DNA of 47,845 nucleotides. Origin: Mucilaginibacter polytrichastri. GTDB lineage: Bacteria > Bacteroidota > Bacteroidia > Sphingobacteriales > Sphingobacteriaceae. The translations under genes were made by a program, and so were the position numbers. The DNA lies in assembly GCF_001911425.1 (NCBI RefSeq), contig NZ_MPPL01000001.1:1144909-1192753 (forward strand), in the 5' to 3' direction. This document shows positions 15,944 through 23,566 of the stretch, one piece after another (within the stretch, counting starts at the first letter, position 1; each line of letters starts with the position of its first letter). The notes under the pieces are model-generated. The model was not told the origin of the DNA, did no database searches, and saw nothing but the letters and a program-made list of their open reading frames with translations.

Positions 15944-18574
15944 CTAATGCCACGTCATGAAGGGGGGATAGTGATTCGAGTGTCTTAGAATGACGTAGTG
16001 TGTTGCCTGATCCAGCAACTTCTCCGCCCTGAACAAATTATCACTCGATTGCAGGATCTTATCCTTCAGCTTCGGATTGTAATTCGGGTGCGCTTTTAAA
16101 AAGTCTCTAACAATTTGTGCTGCTTCCTTGCTTTGGTAGCTGCTCAGTATCGATCCCAACCACGATTGCGGGAAAAATACATCGCCGGTACGCTGGATCT
16201 CTTCAACCAGATCGAGGCTTTTGGGCAGGTACTTTATCGAGGTGCTTTGGCGTAGCGGATGGTTTAAATAAGCCAGGGCTGCGGTTACCCAGGCTTCTTT
16301 ACCACGGTTTTTACGGTCGGCAAGGCTGGCGAAAAATGCGTCCCGTTCCTGTGGGTCGAGAGACAGGGCCGGCATCAGAAACTCGATCCGTTTTTTGCGG
16401 TCGGTGTTGGTAATGCGATCTTCCTGTTGTTTTAAAATATGGGTTGTGGTGTCGCTTCTCAGGGCAACCGAGAAGGCCAGCGAGGTATAATCATCCTCGG
16501 TTAGTTTAACACCAAGGGGAGGCTGCTTTTGTTGCCAGATGTTGTAGATATTGCTTTGCGCTTCGTGCGTTAAATACGCATCCTGGTATGCCCTGAACAG
16601 AATTTTTTTATTGTTGGCAGTTGCTTGTTGCTGCATCGCCGTCCAAAAAGATTGCTCAACCGTAGTAGCCATTTTTAAGCGTTCCGTGGGTTGCAAAAAC
16701 TCCCAGTAAATGTTGCCGATGTAACCCGTCAACATCCGCAGGTTCATTTCGTTCTTTTCAACAGTAAGGCCTTTGGTAAATAGTTGTAGCAGTTCGTTTG
16801 GTTTAAAATACCGGCCTGCCAGCATGTTTTCGTAAGCAGCTATATAAGCAGTTGCCCGTTGCAGCGGGCTGGCAATGTTGTACAAACCGGCGGTAATATT
16901 TTTATCCGTAGGGAACAGGCCATACCCCATGCCATTGCTGTTAAACAATACATAGGCAGGTTTGGCAAGGCCTTCGGCAGCCTTCAAATCCAGTTGCGTG
17001 CCAATCATGTTTACGGTTATATTCTGGCTATGATCCGGGTAAACCAAGGTAACATTGAAGGCCTGCGGCCAGCTGCGCTGTTCGCCAAATTCGGCGTGCT
17101 GGGTAAGCGTAAATTTGCTGATCTTGTTGCCGGCGTAGTTGATGTTATAATCAAATACCGGGCGGCCGGGTTGGTTTACCCAAACCTTGTTCCAGGCATA
17201 CAGGTCGGTTTTGCTGTGCTTGCTCAGTATGGCAATCAGGTCGTTCCAGGTGGCGTTGGTGTAGGCGTACTTTTTCAGGTATTCCTGTATGCCCAGCCTG
17301 AAATTGGCCGCGCCCATAAGCAGTTCCAGTTGGCGCATCATAATAGGCGCTTTGTGGTAAATGATATTGCCGTAAAGTGAGCCTGCATCCTGCAAATTAT
17401 CCAGCTGTTGGCGTATAGGGTTAGCGCCCTGTGTACGGTCAATACCATAAGCGGCAGGGTAGTGGTCTTGCAAAAACTTAAGGTTAAAGGTTTCGCTGCC
17501 CATCATTTTTTCGGTCACCTTGTCGGCCATAAAGTTGGCAAACACTTCCTTCATCCATACATCGTTAAACCACTCCATGGTTACCATGTCCCCAAACCAC
17601 ATGTGCGCGGTTTCATGCGAAACAAGGTTAGAACGGCTAATAAACTGGTCTTTAGTTGCACCATCTTCCAAAAATAGGGCCGATGCTTTGTATTGCACTT
17701 CGCCCGGATGCTCCATGCCCCCGAACTGAAAATCGGGAATGGCCACAAAGCCTACCTTCTGAAAAGGGAAGGGAATGCCTGTCCAGTTTTCTAAAAAGCT
17801 AATGGCATTTTTATGGGCGATAAAAACAGAATCGACGCTGAGTTTAATTTTAGTCGCATCAGTCTCCCGGTACAAAAATACGGCAGTATGTTTGCCGACA
17901 GATTGCTGCGCGTAAGTATATTTCCCGGCTGTGAACGAAAATAGGTAAGTAGGCAGTTTGTCAGAATTAGCGAAATGAAATGTGGTACGCTGGCCGTTAA
18001 CTACCGAATCCTTTTTAGCGCCGTTGGCTAATACTTTCCAGTCGGAGGGTACTTGTAATGTCAGTAAGAACCGCGATTTCAGATCGGGCTGATCGAAGCA
18101 GGGGAATACGGTACGGGCACGGTCGGGTACAAAAAGCGCGTAGAGGTAATCGTCGTTCCGGTTTAATGATTCGTTACCGGCTGTAAATTTAAGGTATATT
18201 TTGTTGATGCCTGCATGCAGGTATTTGGTGTCGACCACTAAATGTTCATTAGCCCAGTCAACGGGAATATCCTGACCGTTTACGCTAATGGCTTTTACTT
18301 TTTCGGCAGGTTGCTTAAAATCCAGCTGTAAGGGCTGCACTAATGATTTTAATGTAAAACTGATATTTTCCGTAGCGTTAATGGCCTGGCTTTTCTCGGC
18401 CGGGATATCAAAGTTCAGCGTGTATTGCAGATTGCTCAACGCGGTATGCCTGTAGGTAGCCAGCTTAAGAGAAACACCAGGTTCAACCAGCGGACGGGCA
18501 CCCTGTGCAAAGGCAGAAGCAGCACCCGCTAACAGCAACGCAGTGGTTGCGTATGTTTTTATTTTGGAGATCAT
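15944..18574 (-). CDS. Secreted M1 family metallo-aminopeptidase
   Basis: An 876-residue zinc aminopeptidase with a signal peptide (MISKIKTYATTALLLAGAAS, cleaved after AFA). Catalytic motifs are HETAH at residues 320-324 and E343 in NDVWMKEVFANF, giving the normal HExxH-x18-E zinc site. The exopeptidase motif GxMEN appears as GGMEHPG with E288, so Asn is replaced by His. An N-terminal beta domain precedes the catalytic core and a helical domain follows it. The gene follows the Nramp-like gene by 15 bp and ends an apparent six-gene operon with pxpBCA. This suggests it releases amino acids from peptides. The last 17 or so codons (after KLLDQAT) run through a palindromic repeat and are probably not native to the family. 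Confidence 0.92.
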   Translation of the reverse strand: MISKIKTYATTALLLAGAASAFAQGARPLVEPGVSLKLATYRHTALSNLQYTLNFDIPAEKSQAINATENISFTLKSLVQPLQLDFKQPAEKVKAISVNGQDIPVDWANEHLVVDTKYLHAGINKIYLKFTAGNESLNRNDDYLYALFVPDRARTVFPCFDQPDLKSRFLLTLQVPSDWKVLANGAKKDSVVNGQRTTFHFANSDKLPTYLFSFTAGKYTYAQQSVGKHTAVFLYRETDATKIKLSVDSVFIAHKNAISFLENWTGIPFPFQKVGFVAIPDFQFGGMEHPGEVQYKASALFLEDGATKDQFISRSNLVSHETAHMWFGDMVTMEWFNDVWMKEVFANFMADKVTEKMMGSETFNLKFLQDHYPAAYGIDRTQGANPIRQQLDNLQDAGSLYGNIIYHKAPIMMRQLELLMGAANFRLGIQEYLKKYAYTNATWNDLIAILSKHSKTDLYAWNKVWVNQPGRPVFDYNINYAGNKISKFTLTQHAEFGEQRSWPQAFNVTLVYPDHSQNITVNMIGTQLDLKAAEGLAKPAYVLFNSNGMGYGLFPTDKNITAGLYNIASPLQRATAYIAAYENMLAGRYFKPNELLQLFTKGLTVEKNEMNLRMLTGYIGNIYWEFLQPTERLKMATTVEQSFWTAMQQQATANNKKILFRAYQDAYLTHEAQSNIYNIWQQKQPPLGVKLTEDDYTSLAFSVALRSDTTTHILKQQEDRITNTDRKKRIEFLMPALSLDPQERDAFFASLADRKNRGKEAWVTAALAYLNHPLRQSTSIKYLPKSLDLVEEIQRTGDVFFPQSWLGSILSSYQSKEAAQIVRDFLKAHPNYNPKLKDKILQSSDNLFRAEKLLDQATHYVILRHSNHYPPFMTWH
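15952..15996. repeat. Palindromic repeat overlapping the aminopeptidase 3' end
   Basis: Outer inverted ends ACGTCAT (15952-15958) and ATGACGT (15990-15996) follow the same GTCAT...ATGAC logic as the other elements. It lies inside the last codons of the aminopeptidase gene and encodes its terminal tail. Confidence 0.5.
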
Positions 18575-18589
18575 TTTGTAATAGAAATT

Positions 18590-19774
18590 TTATGGATGCA
18601 GTATCTGTACAATAGCGCCGTAACTCATCCAGGTCATCACAACAACTACCATAACGCCAAGTATCGTTAACCAAAGCGGTTGTTTATAATTCGATATAAT
18701 TTTGTTACGATAGGCAGCCACCAACATAATACCCAGGGCCAATGGTAAAATGAGGCCATTAATGGCACCCACAGCAAGTAAGATTTTCACTGGTTTGCCG
18801 ATCATCAGGAATATAAAACACGACACTACGATAAAACCGATAATGATTTGCCGGTTGAATTTTAATATCACCGGGTGAAAGCTCTTGATAAAAGATACCG
18901 AGGTAAAGGCCGAACCAACCACCGAAGAGATTCCTGCCGACCACATGATCAACCCGAATAATTTATAGCCAATTTGCCCGCCTGCTAATTTGAATACCGA
19001 AGCAGCCGGATTGGTGGGATCAAGCTTTATGCCGGCTGTTACCACGCCCAGTGCTGCCAGAAACAATAGTAAACGCATTAAAGAAGCTAAGCCGACAGCG
19101 CTGACAGCTCCCTTGCTAATGGCAGGCAGATTTTGTACGCCGGTTTGGCGGGCATCCAGTAAGCGGTGGGCACCTGCAAAGGTGATGTAGCCCCCAACTG
19201 TGCCACCCACAATGGTAAGCACAGCGGTAAAGCTAAAGTGCGTAGGGTTAACCGACCGGATGGCGGCTTCCACCAATGGCGGCTTGCTGATGTAGGCAAT
19301 AAATAAGGCCAGCAAAATTTTAAGGCAGCCCATGGTTTTGGCAAAGGCATCCATGGCCTTCCCCGATTCTTTGTACACGAAAATGCCGATGGCAATAATT
19401 GCGCTCATGATAGCGCCCTGCCCAACGCTTACGCCCAGCAAAACGTTTAAACCCAAACCTGCACCGGCTATGTTGCCAATGTTAAAGGCCATACCACCTA
19501 AGAAAACCAGAAAAGAAATAAAGTACCCAAGCCCCGGGAAAACCTGGTTGGCAATATCCTGAGCAGGCTTATCGGCCACGGCAATAATACGCCAGATGTT
19601 AAGCTGGGCAATGGCATCGAGTATAATAGAAAGCAGGATAACAAACCCAAAACTGGCTCCCAGCTGTTCGGTAAAAACGGCAGTCTGTGTTAAAAACCCC
19701 GGACCAATGGCCGAACTCGCCATCAGAAAAGCCGCGCCGATAAGTACGCTCCAGTTAAACTTTTTCTCTGTCAA
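18590..19774 (-). CDS. Nramp-like transporter lacking canonical metal motifs (YcsG-like)
   Basis: A 394-residue membrane protein of the Nramp fold with about 11 helices. The canonical TM1 motif DPGN is replaced by IGPGF in SSAIGPGFLTQ, and the TM6 Met-Pro-His region reads ITFAGAHRL, so the usual metal ligands are missing. B. subtilis has a similar arrangement, with the Nramp-type ycsG next to ycsF (pxpA), kipI and kipA. The neighbourhood here is the same, which suggests a role in 5-oxoproline or peptide metabolism rather than manganese uptake (inference). The start codon is TTG at 19774, overlapping the upstream gene by 20 bases. No ATG lies before TM1. Confidence 0.85.
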   Translation of the reverse strand: MTEKKFNWSVLIGAAFLMASSAIGPGFLTQTAVFTEQLGASFGFVILLSIILDAIAQLNIWRIIAVADKPAQDIANQVFPGLGYFISFLVFLGGMAFNIGNIAGAGLGLNVLLGVSVGQGAIMSAIIAIGIFVYKESGKAMDAFAKTMGCLKILLALFIAYISKPPLVEAAIRSVNPTHFSFTAVLTIVGGTVGGYITFAGAHRLLDARQTGVQNLPAISKGAVSAVGLASLMRLLLFLAALGVVTAGIKLDPTNPAASVFKLAGGQIGYKLFGLIMWSAGISSVVGSAFTSVSFIKSFHPVILKFNRQIIIGFIVVSCFIFLMIGKPVKILLAVGAINGLILPLALGIMLVAAYRNKIISNYKQPLWLTILGVMVVVVMTWMSYGAIVQILHP

Positions 19775-20228
19775 AGCGAATGGATTTAAATTTTGTAGTT
19801 ATTGGCTGAGTTGAATTGGATGTTATGCCCCATAATATATCCCGACTGCTGGTTCTTAAAGCCCTTATCCTAAATATTAACATTACTGTTGGTAGTATCG
19901 GAAGCATAAACGCCCGCGAATCGGCAAATACGCCGAGCAGTATTCCTATAGATATAAATATGATGTCTGGTAATATATCTAAGTAATATGTAAAAGTGAT
20001 TTTAGCTTCACCTACGTCAAATCTACCATCTTTTATAGTTCGTGTTTGTTTCGATCTGGACATCCAAAGTAAGCCACTGCCGGTATTAAAAGTAACTACG
20101 ATTTTATGATCGGTTCTTTCTAATATTTGATATTCTTTTTTGATATAGTTAAATATATTGTCCATTAAAACCGACTGTTCAATATCAGTTTGTTGTGATG
20201 TTTCATATTTAAGATTAAGCTCAAACAT
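19755..20228 (-). CDS. Hypothetical small membrane protein in the pxp operon
   Basis: A 157-residue protein I do not recognise. An N-terminal soluble part of about 80 residues with many beta-type segments is followed by two adjacent hydrophobic segments (roughly 85-125, including IIFISIGILLGVF and AFMLPILPTVMLIF) and a basic tail. The ATG at 20228 follows the pxpA stop codon directly, and its end overlaps the Nramp-like start by 20 bases, so it is translated as part of the operon. Its AT-rich codon use stands out from pxpA and pxpC. Confidence 0.65.
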   Translation of the reverse strand: MFELNLKYETSQQTDIEQSVLMDNIFNYIKKEYQILERTDHKIVVTFNTGSGLLWMSRSKQTRTIKDGRFDVGEAKITFTYYLDILPDIIFISIGILLGVFADSRAFMLPILPTVMLIFRIRALRTSSRDILWGITSNSTQPITTKFKSIRFDREKV

Positions 20229-20990
20229 TTACACGCCCGGTGCTTTAATCGTTATTCCCTCAGCTTTCAGCTTTTCGTTAATTAGTTTGGCAAACTCTAC
20301 CGCATGGCTGCCATCGCCATGCAGGCAAAGGGTTTCGGCTTTTAGGGGAATATTTTTATTGCTGACAGATTGCACTTGCTGGTGTTTCACCATTTGTAAA
20401 ACCTGGTTAATGGATTGTTGCTCGTTGGTAATGAGTGCGTTGCTTTGCGAGCGGGGCGTAAGCGAGCCGTCGTCCTGGTAGGTACGGTCGGCAAACACTT
20501 CTGATGCGGTGATGATGCCGATTTTTTTTGCGGCTTCTATCATCTCGCTTCCGGCGAGGCCGTATAATATTAAAGTTGAATCGAAATCATGTACAGCCTG
20601 TACAATGGCTTTGGCTAATGAGGGGTCTTTTGCGGCCATATTATATAGCGCACCATGTGCTTTAACATGGTGCAGTTTGCCACCGGCTGCCTTTACAAAA
20701 CCAAACAGGGCACCAATCTGGTACATGGTAATCTGGTAAGCTTCGTTGGCGCTGATCTTCATTTCGCGGCGGCCAAAACCCTGCAGATCGGGCAGGCCGG
20801 GGTGTGCGCCAATGGCTACGTCTTTTTTAATGGCCAGGGCTACGGTATGCTGCATTACCTCCGGGTCGCCGGCGTGAAAACCGCAGGCGATGTTGGCCGA
20901 GGTAATATGGTCGAGTAAAATCTCATCATTGGGCATGGGGTAATTGCCAAAAGCTTCGCCCATATCGCAGTTTAAATCAATAGTTTGCAT
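20229..20990 (-). CDS. pxpA: 5-oxoprolinase subunit A (LamB/YcsF family)
   Basis: A 253-residue subunit of the prokaryotic ATP-dependent 5-oxoprolinase PxpABC, which opens 5-oxoproline (pyroglutamate) to glutamate in the cytoplasm. Family signatures are [13 protein letters not shown] at the start, [13 protein letters not shown] near residue 31, and [15 protein letters not shown] near residue 60. Length is normal. It follows pxpC by 19 bp and is followed directly by the hypothetical gene. Confidence 0.96.
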   Translation of the reverse strand: MQTIDLNCDMGEAFGNYPMPNDEILLDHITSANIACGFHAGDPEVMQHTVALAIKKDVAIGAHPGLPDLQGFGRREMKISANEAYQITMYQIGALFGFVKAAGGKLHHVKAHGALYNMAAKDPSLAKAIVQAVHDFDSTLILYGLAGSEMIEAAKKIGIITASEVFADRTYQDDGSLTPRSQSNALITNEQQSINQVLQMVKHQQVQSVSNKNIPLKAETLCLHGDGSHAVEFAKLINEKLKAEGITIKAPGV

Positions 20991-21009
20991 GCTTATAATG
21001 TATCAATAA

Positions 21010-22002
21010 TTATAAATACTTATGCTGAATTGCCTCCCTCAGTTGCTGTAATTCCTGTTCTCGTTCAATATACAGCATTTCGGCATCTTGATGGCTGATA
21101 TCTTCAAAATAAATGGTGTCGCCGGGTTTCAATTGTCCGCATAGCGGCAGGTCAATGGCAGCCACATGGGCAATGCGCGGGTAGCCGCCGGTGGTTTGGC
21201 AATCGGCCATGAGCAGCACCAGGCTGCCATTACCGGTAACCTGTATGGTGCCAGGTGTAACCGCGGTAGAGAGCAATTCGTTTTTGATGATGCGCGTAAC
21301 AGGTTCGCCATCCAGGTGATAGCCCATCCGGTTGCTGTTCATACTCAGGGTATAAGGCAGCGACAAAAAGTTGACAAGAGCCAAACCGTGAAACCAGCTA
21401 AATTCATGGGCAGGCACTATACGGATGTGTTTGGTATCGGCAGGTAAAAACATACGGCGGGCAACGCTCCAGGCAGGGTAGGTAATGGTTTCGCCTTTAA
21501 GCCTGTCAAATATAGTTGCCGTAATTGGCGTAAAAGTTTCGGTGCTGGCCAGGGTATCACCGGCATGCAAACTGCGCCCATTGAAACCGCCTATTTCGGC
21601 CGTAATAAAAGTGCTTCGGCTGCCCAAAACTTCGGGTATATCCCAACCACCGGCTACCGATAAATAGGTACGGCTGCCAGCCGGGTTGTTAATGAGCTGG
21701 ATGGAGGTGTATGCAGGGATAAAAACAGGTTTTTCGGGAGGGATAATAATATCTCCGGCCTGTAGTGTAGCGCCGTCGCCGGCGTAAGCCATCAGCATAT
21801 CGGTTTCCGTCATAAACTCTGCATCAGCATAAGTAAATTCTATAACGGCTGCGTGGTCGGGGTTGCCTATGGCAATATTGGCAACACGCGCCGAAAGTGT
21901 ATCCATAGCGCCCGAAACCGGTACCGCCTGAGACAGGTAATGTTTTCGGCCCAGATCCTGAATTGTGCTGAGGATGCCCGGTTTAATGATGCGTATCCGC
22001 AT
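21010..22002 (-). CDS. pxpC: 5-oxoprolinase subunit C (KipA-like)
   Basis: A 330-residue protein of the carboxyltransferase A/B-type family. It shows the start GILSTIQDLGRKHYLSQAVP followed by GAMDTLSARVANI, and the conserved SNRMGYHLDG in the middle. With PxpB it forms the complex that acts with PxpA on 5-oxoproline. Older annotation would call it a biotin-dependent carboxylase or allophanate hydrolase subunit, but the full pxpBCA set makes 5-oxoprolinase the better call. It starts 3 bp after the pxpB stop. Confidence 0.95.
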   Translation of the reverse strand: MRIRIIKPGILSTIQDLGRKHYLSQAVPVSGAMDTLSARVANIAIGNPDHAAVIEFTYADAEFMTETDMLMAYAGDGATLQAGDIIIPPEKPVFIPAYTSIQLINNPAGSRTYLSVAGGWDIPEVLGSRSTFITAEIGGFNGRSLHAGDTLASTETFTPITATIFDRLKGETITYPAWSVARRMFLPADTKHIRIVPAHEFSWFHGLALVNFLSLPYTLSMNSNRMGYHLDGEPVTRIIKNELLSTAVTPGTIQVTGNGSLVLLMADCQTTGGYPRIAHVAAIDLPLCGQLKPGDTIYFEDISHQDAEMLYIEREQELQQLREAIQHKYL

Positions 22003-22005
22003 TAT

Positions 22006-22737
22006 TTAATCTCGATATTGTTCAAACTGATGATGGTCTATGGGTTTAAATACAACCTGGTCGCCTGCTTTTAGTAAAGCCGGTTGTGTGCGGGTTGCAT
22101 CAAATAGGGTGAGTGGGGTGCGGCCAATTAATTGCCAGCCTCCGGGTGTTTGTAAGGGGTAGATGCCTGTTTGTTCGCCAGCTATGCCTACAGATCCTTT
22201 GGGTATAACTTTACGGGGGCTTGGCTTACGGGGCGTGGCCAGTTGTGCAGACATGCCGCCAAGGTAAGCGAAGCCGGGCACAAAACCTATCATATATACT
22301 TTATATATGGTCGAACTGTGTAAATCGATCACCTTATCGGCAGATAAATTGTGCAGGGCGGCAACCTCTTCCAGGTCTTCGCCATATATACCGCCGTAGC
22401 AGGTAGGGATGGTGATCAGGTTGTAAGGTACATTGTGTATTTGGGCCGGCTGGTTATTAAGCTGGTACAAATAGGCCGATACTTTGTCGAAGCAATCTAT
22501 CCCCGGTAAATCAGTAGCTCTGATTACTTGTATTGGGTCGTAAAAAATACTGAGCGTGCCATAGGCAGGTACCGCCGTTTCAAAACCGGTAAATGGATGG
22601 TGGTTGATCAACTGGTTAAAGCTACTGATCTGCTGTAACAGATCTTCGCTAATTTCGTGCCCAAACTCAAGCGTAACCGCATTTTCGCTTAGGTAATAAA
22701 TACTAAAACCGAGTTTTATATCAGTTAGGGGCTGCAT
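22006..22737 (-). CDS. pxpB: 5-oxoprolinase subunit B (KipI-like)
   Basis: A 243-residue carboxyltransferase C/D-type protein with the signatures MIGFVPGFAYLGGM and GSVGIAGEQTGIYPLQTPGG. In B. subtilis the homologue KipI also inhibits the sporulation kinase KinA, but the conserved role is in 5-oxoprolinase. It is the first gene of the minus-strand operon. The 83 bp before it, up to the terminator of the upstream lipoprotein gene, should hold the promoter. A TATACTTG near the middle is one base off consensus. Confidence 0.95.
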   Translation of the reverse strand: MQPLTDIKLGFSIYYLSENAVTLEFGHEISEDLLQQISSFNQLINHHPFTGFETAVPAYGTLSIFYDPIQVIRATDLPGIDCFDKVSAYLYQLNNQPAQIHNVPYNLITIPTCYGGIYGEDLEEVAALHNLSADKVIDLHSSTIYKVYMIGFVPGFAYLGGMSAQLATPRKPSPRKVIPKGSVGIAGEQTGIYPLQTPGGWQLIGRTPLTLFDATRTQPALLKAGDQVVFKPIDHHQFEQYRD

Positions 22738-22820
22738 AAGTTGTTCAAGTTAAAACAAACATCCTAACAATGCAAGTATAGCGGCTTTTATAGGCATATT
22801 GTTACCGGGTGCCTCGAACA

Positions 22821-22857
22821 AAAATAGCCATCCCGGTTAACGCAGAATGGCTATTTT
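22821..22857 (-). terminator. Terminator of the NHL-protein/lipoprotein operon
   Basis: An 11-bp perfect stem (AAAATAGCCAT at 22821-22831, ATGGCTATTTT at 22847-22857) with a T run on the minus strand. It lies 16 bp after the lipoprotein stop codon and separates this transcript from pxpB. Confidence 0.85.
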
Positions 22858-22873
22858 AAAGGGTTATAAGTGC

Positions 22874-23566
22874 TTATTTAATAGTGTATTGAAACACGCC
22901 CGAGTCGGAAGTATTGCCTTTGCTGTCTTTAGTCACAACGCGCCAATAGCTGTTCGGCTTCGCATTAACATCCAAAGTAGTTGCGGTTACATCACTTTTA
23001 TACAAGGCCGGGGTTGGCAGATTGCTCAAATAAACATCATAGCTTACAATATCATTATCCACGTCGCTGCCTTTCCAGGTAAGTGTTACCATACCGTTAA
23101 CCGGGGTTACGGCCTGCCCGTTGGTTGGGGTTAATAGTTCGGCAGGGAATGGTGCGTAAGAAACGGTGCCGGGCCCGGCGTTATAAAATTTCCAGGTATC
23201 GCTTACCGCAGTATCAGTTACCTTGGCCGATTTTGAAGTAACCGCCCAGGAATAAGGGGTATTGGTAGCCAATGTAACCGTTAGTTGTGTTTGCGTAGAT
23301 GATTGCGTGGTTGATGCACCCGTAAGCAAATTTTTAACCGCTACATCGTAGCTATCTGTATTAGCAGCGCTATTCCACCTTAGGGTAACCGAGCTTTGTG
23401 TAGCCGATATGGTAGTCCCCTGGTTACAAACGGCATCCTTTTCGGGGAAGATCTGTAGTACTTTTACGGGCAGCTTATCCGGCTCAGGTGCCGGGTCAGA
23501 ACCTGTGCCTCCGCAGCTTGCCAAAATTAGCGACAGGGCTAATATGATATAGTTTAGTTTTTTCAT
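22874..23566 (-). CDS. Lipoprotein with two FN3-like domains
   Basis: A 230-residue lipoprotein. The signal ends LILASC with lipidated Cys18, followed by a short Gly/Pro/acidic linker. Two beta-sandwich domains of fibronectin III type follow, at roughly residues 45-125 (core VTLRWNSAANTDSYDVAVKN) and 140-230 (core VTLTWKGSDVDNDIVSYDVY). The start codon overlaps the stop of the giant NHL protein as ATGA, so the two are made in a coupled fashion. A role as cell-surface partner or anchor of the giant protein is inferred from this alone. Confidence 0.8.
   Translation of the reverse strand: MKKLNYIILALSLILASCGGTGSDPAPEPDKLPVKVLQIFPEKDAVCNQGTTISATQSSVTLRWNSAANTDSYDVAVKNLLTGASTTQSSTQTQLTVTLATNTPYSWAVTSKSAKVTDTAVSDTWKFYNAGPGTVSYAPFPAELLTPTNGQAVTPVNGMVTLTWKGSDVDNDIVSYDVYLSNLPTPALYKSDVTATTLDVNAKPNSYWRVVTKDSKGNTSDSGVFQYTIK

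Noticed and set aside
15653..15988. A 111-codon plus-strand open frame
   Set aside because: It is composed largely of palindromic repeat arms and overlaps the end of the aminopeptidase on the other strand, with no domain-like sequence.
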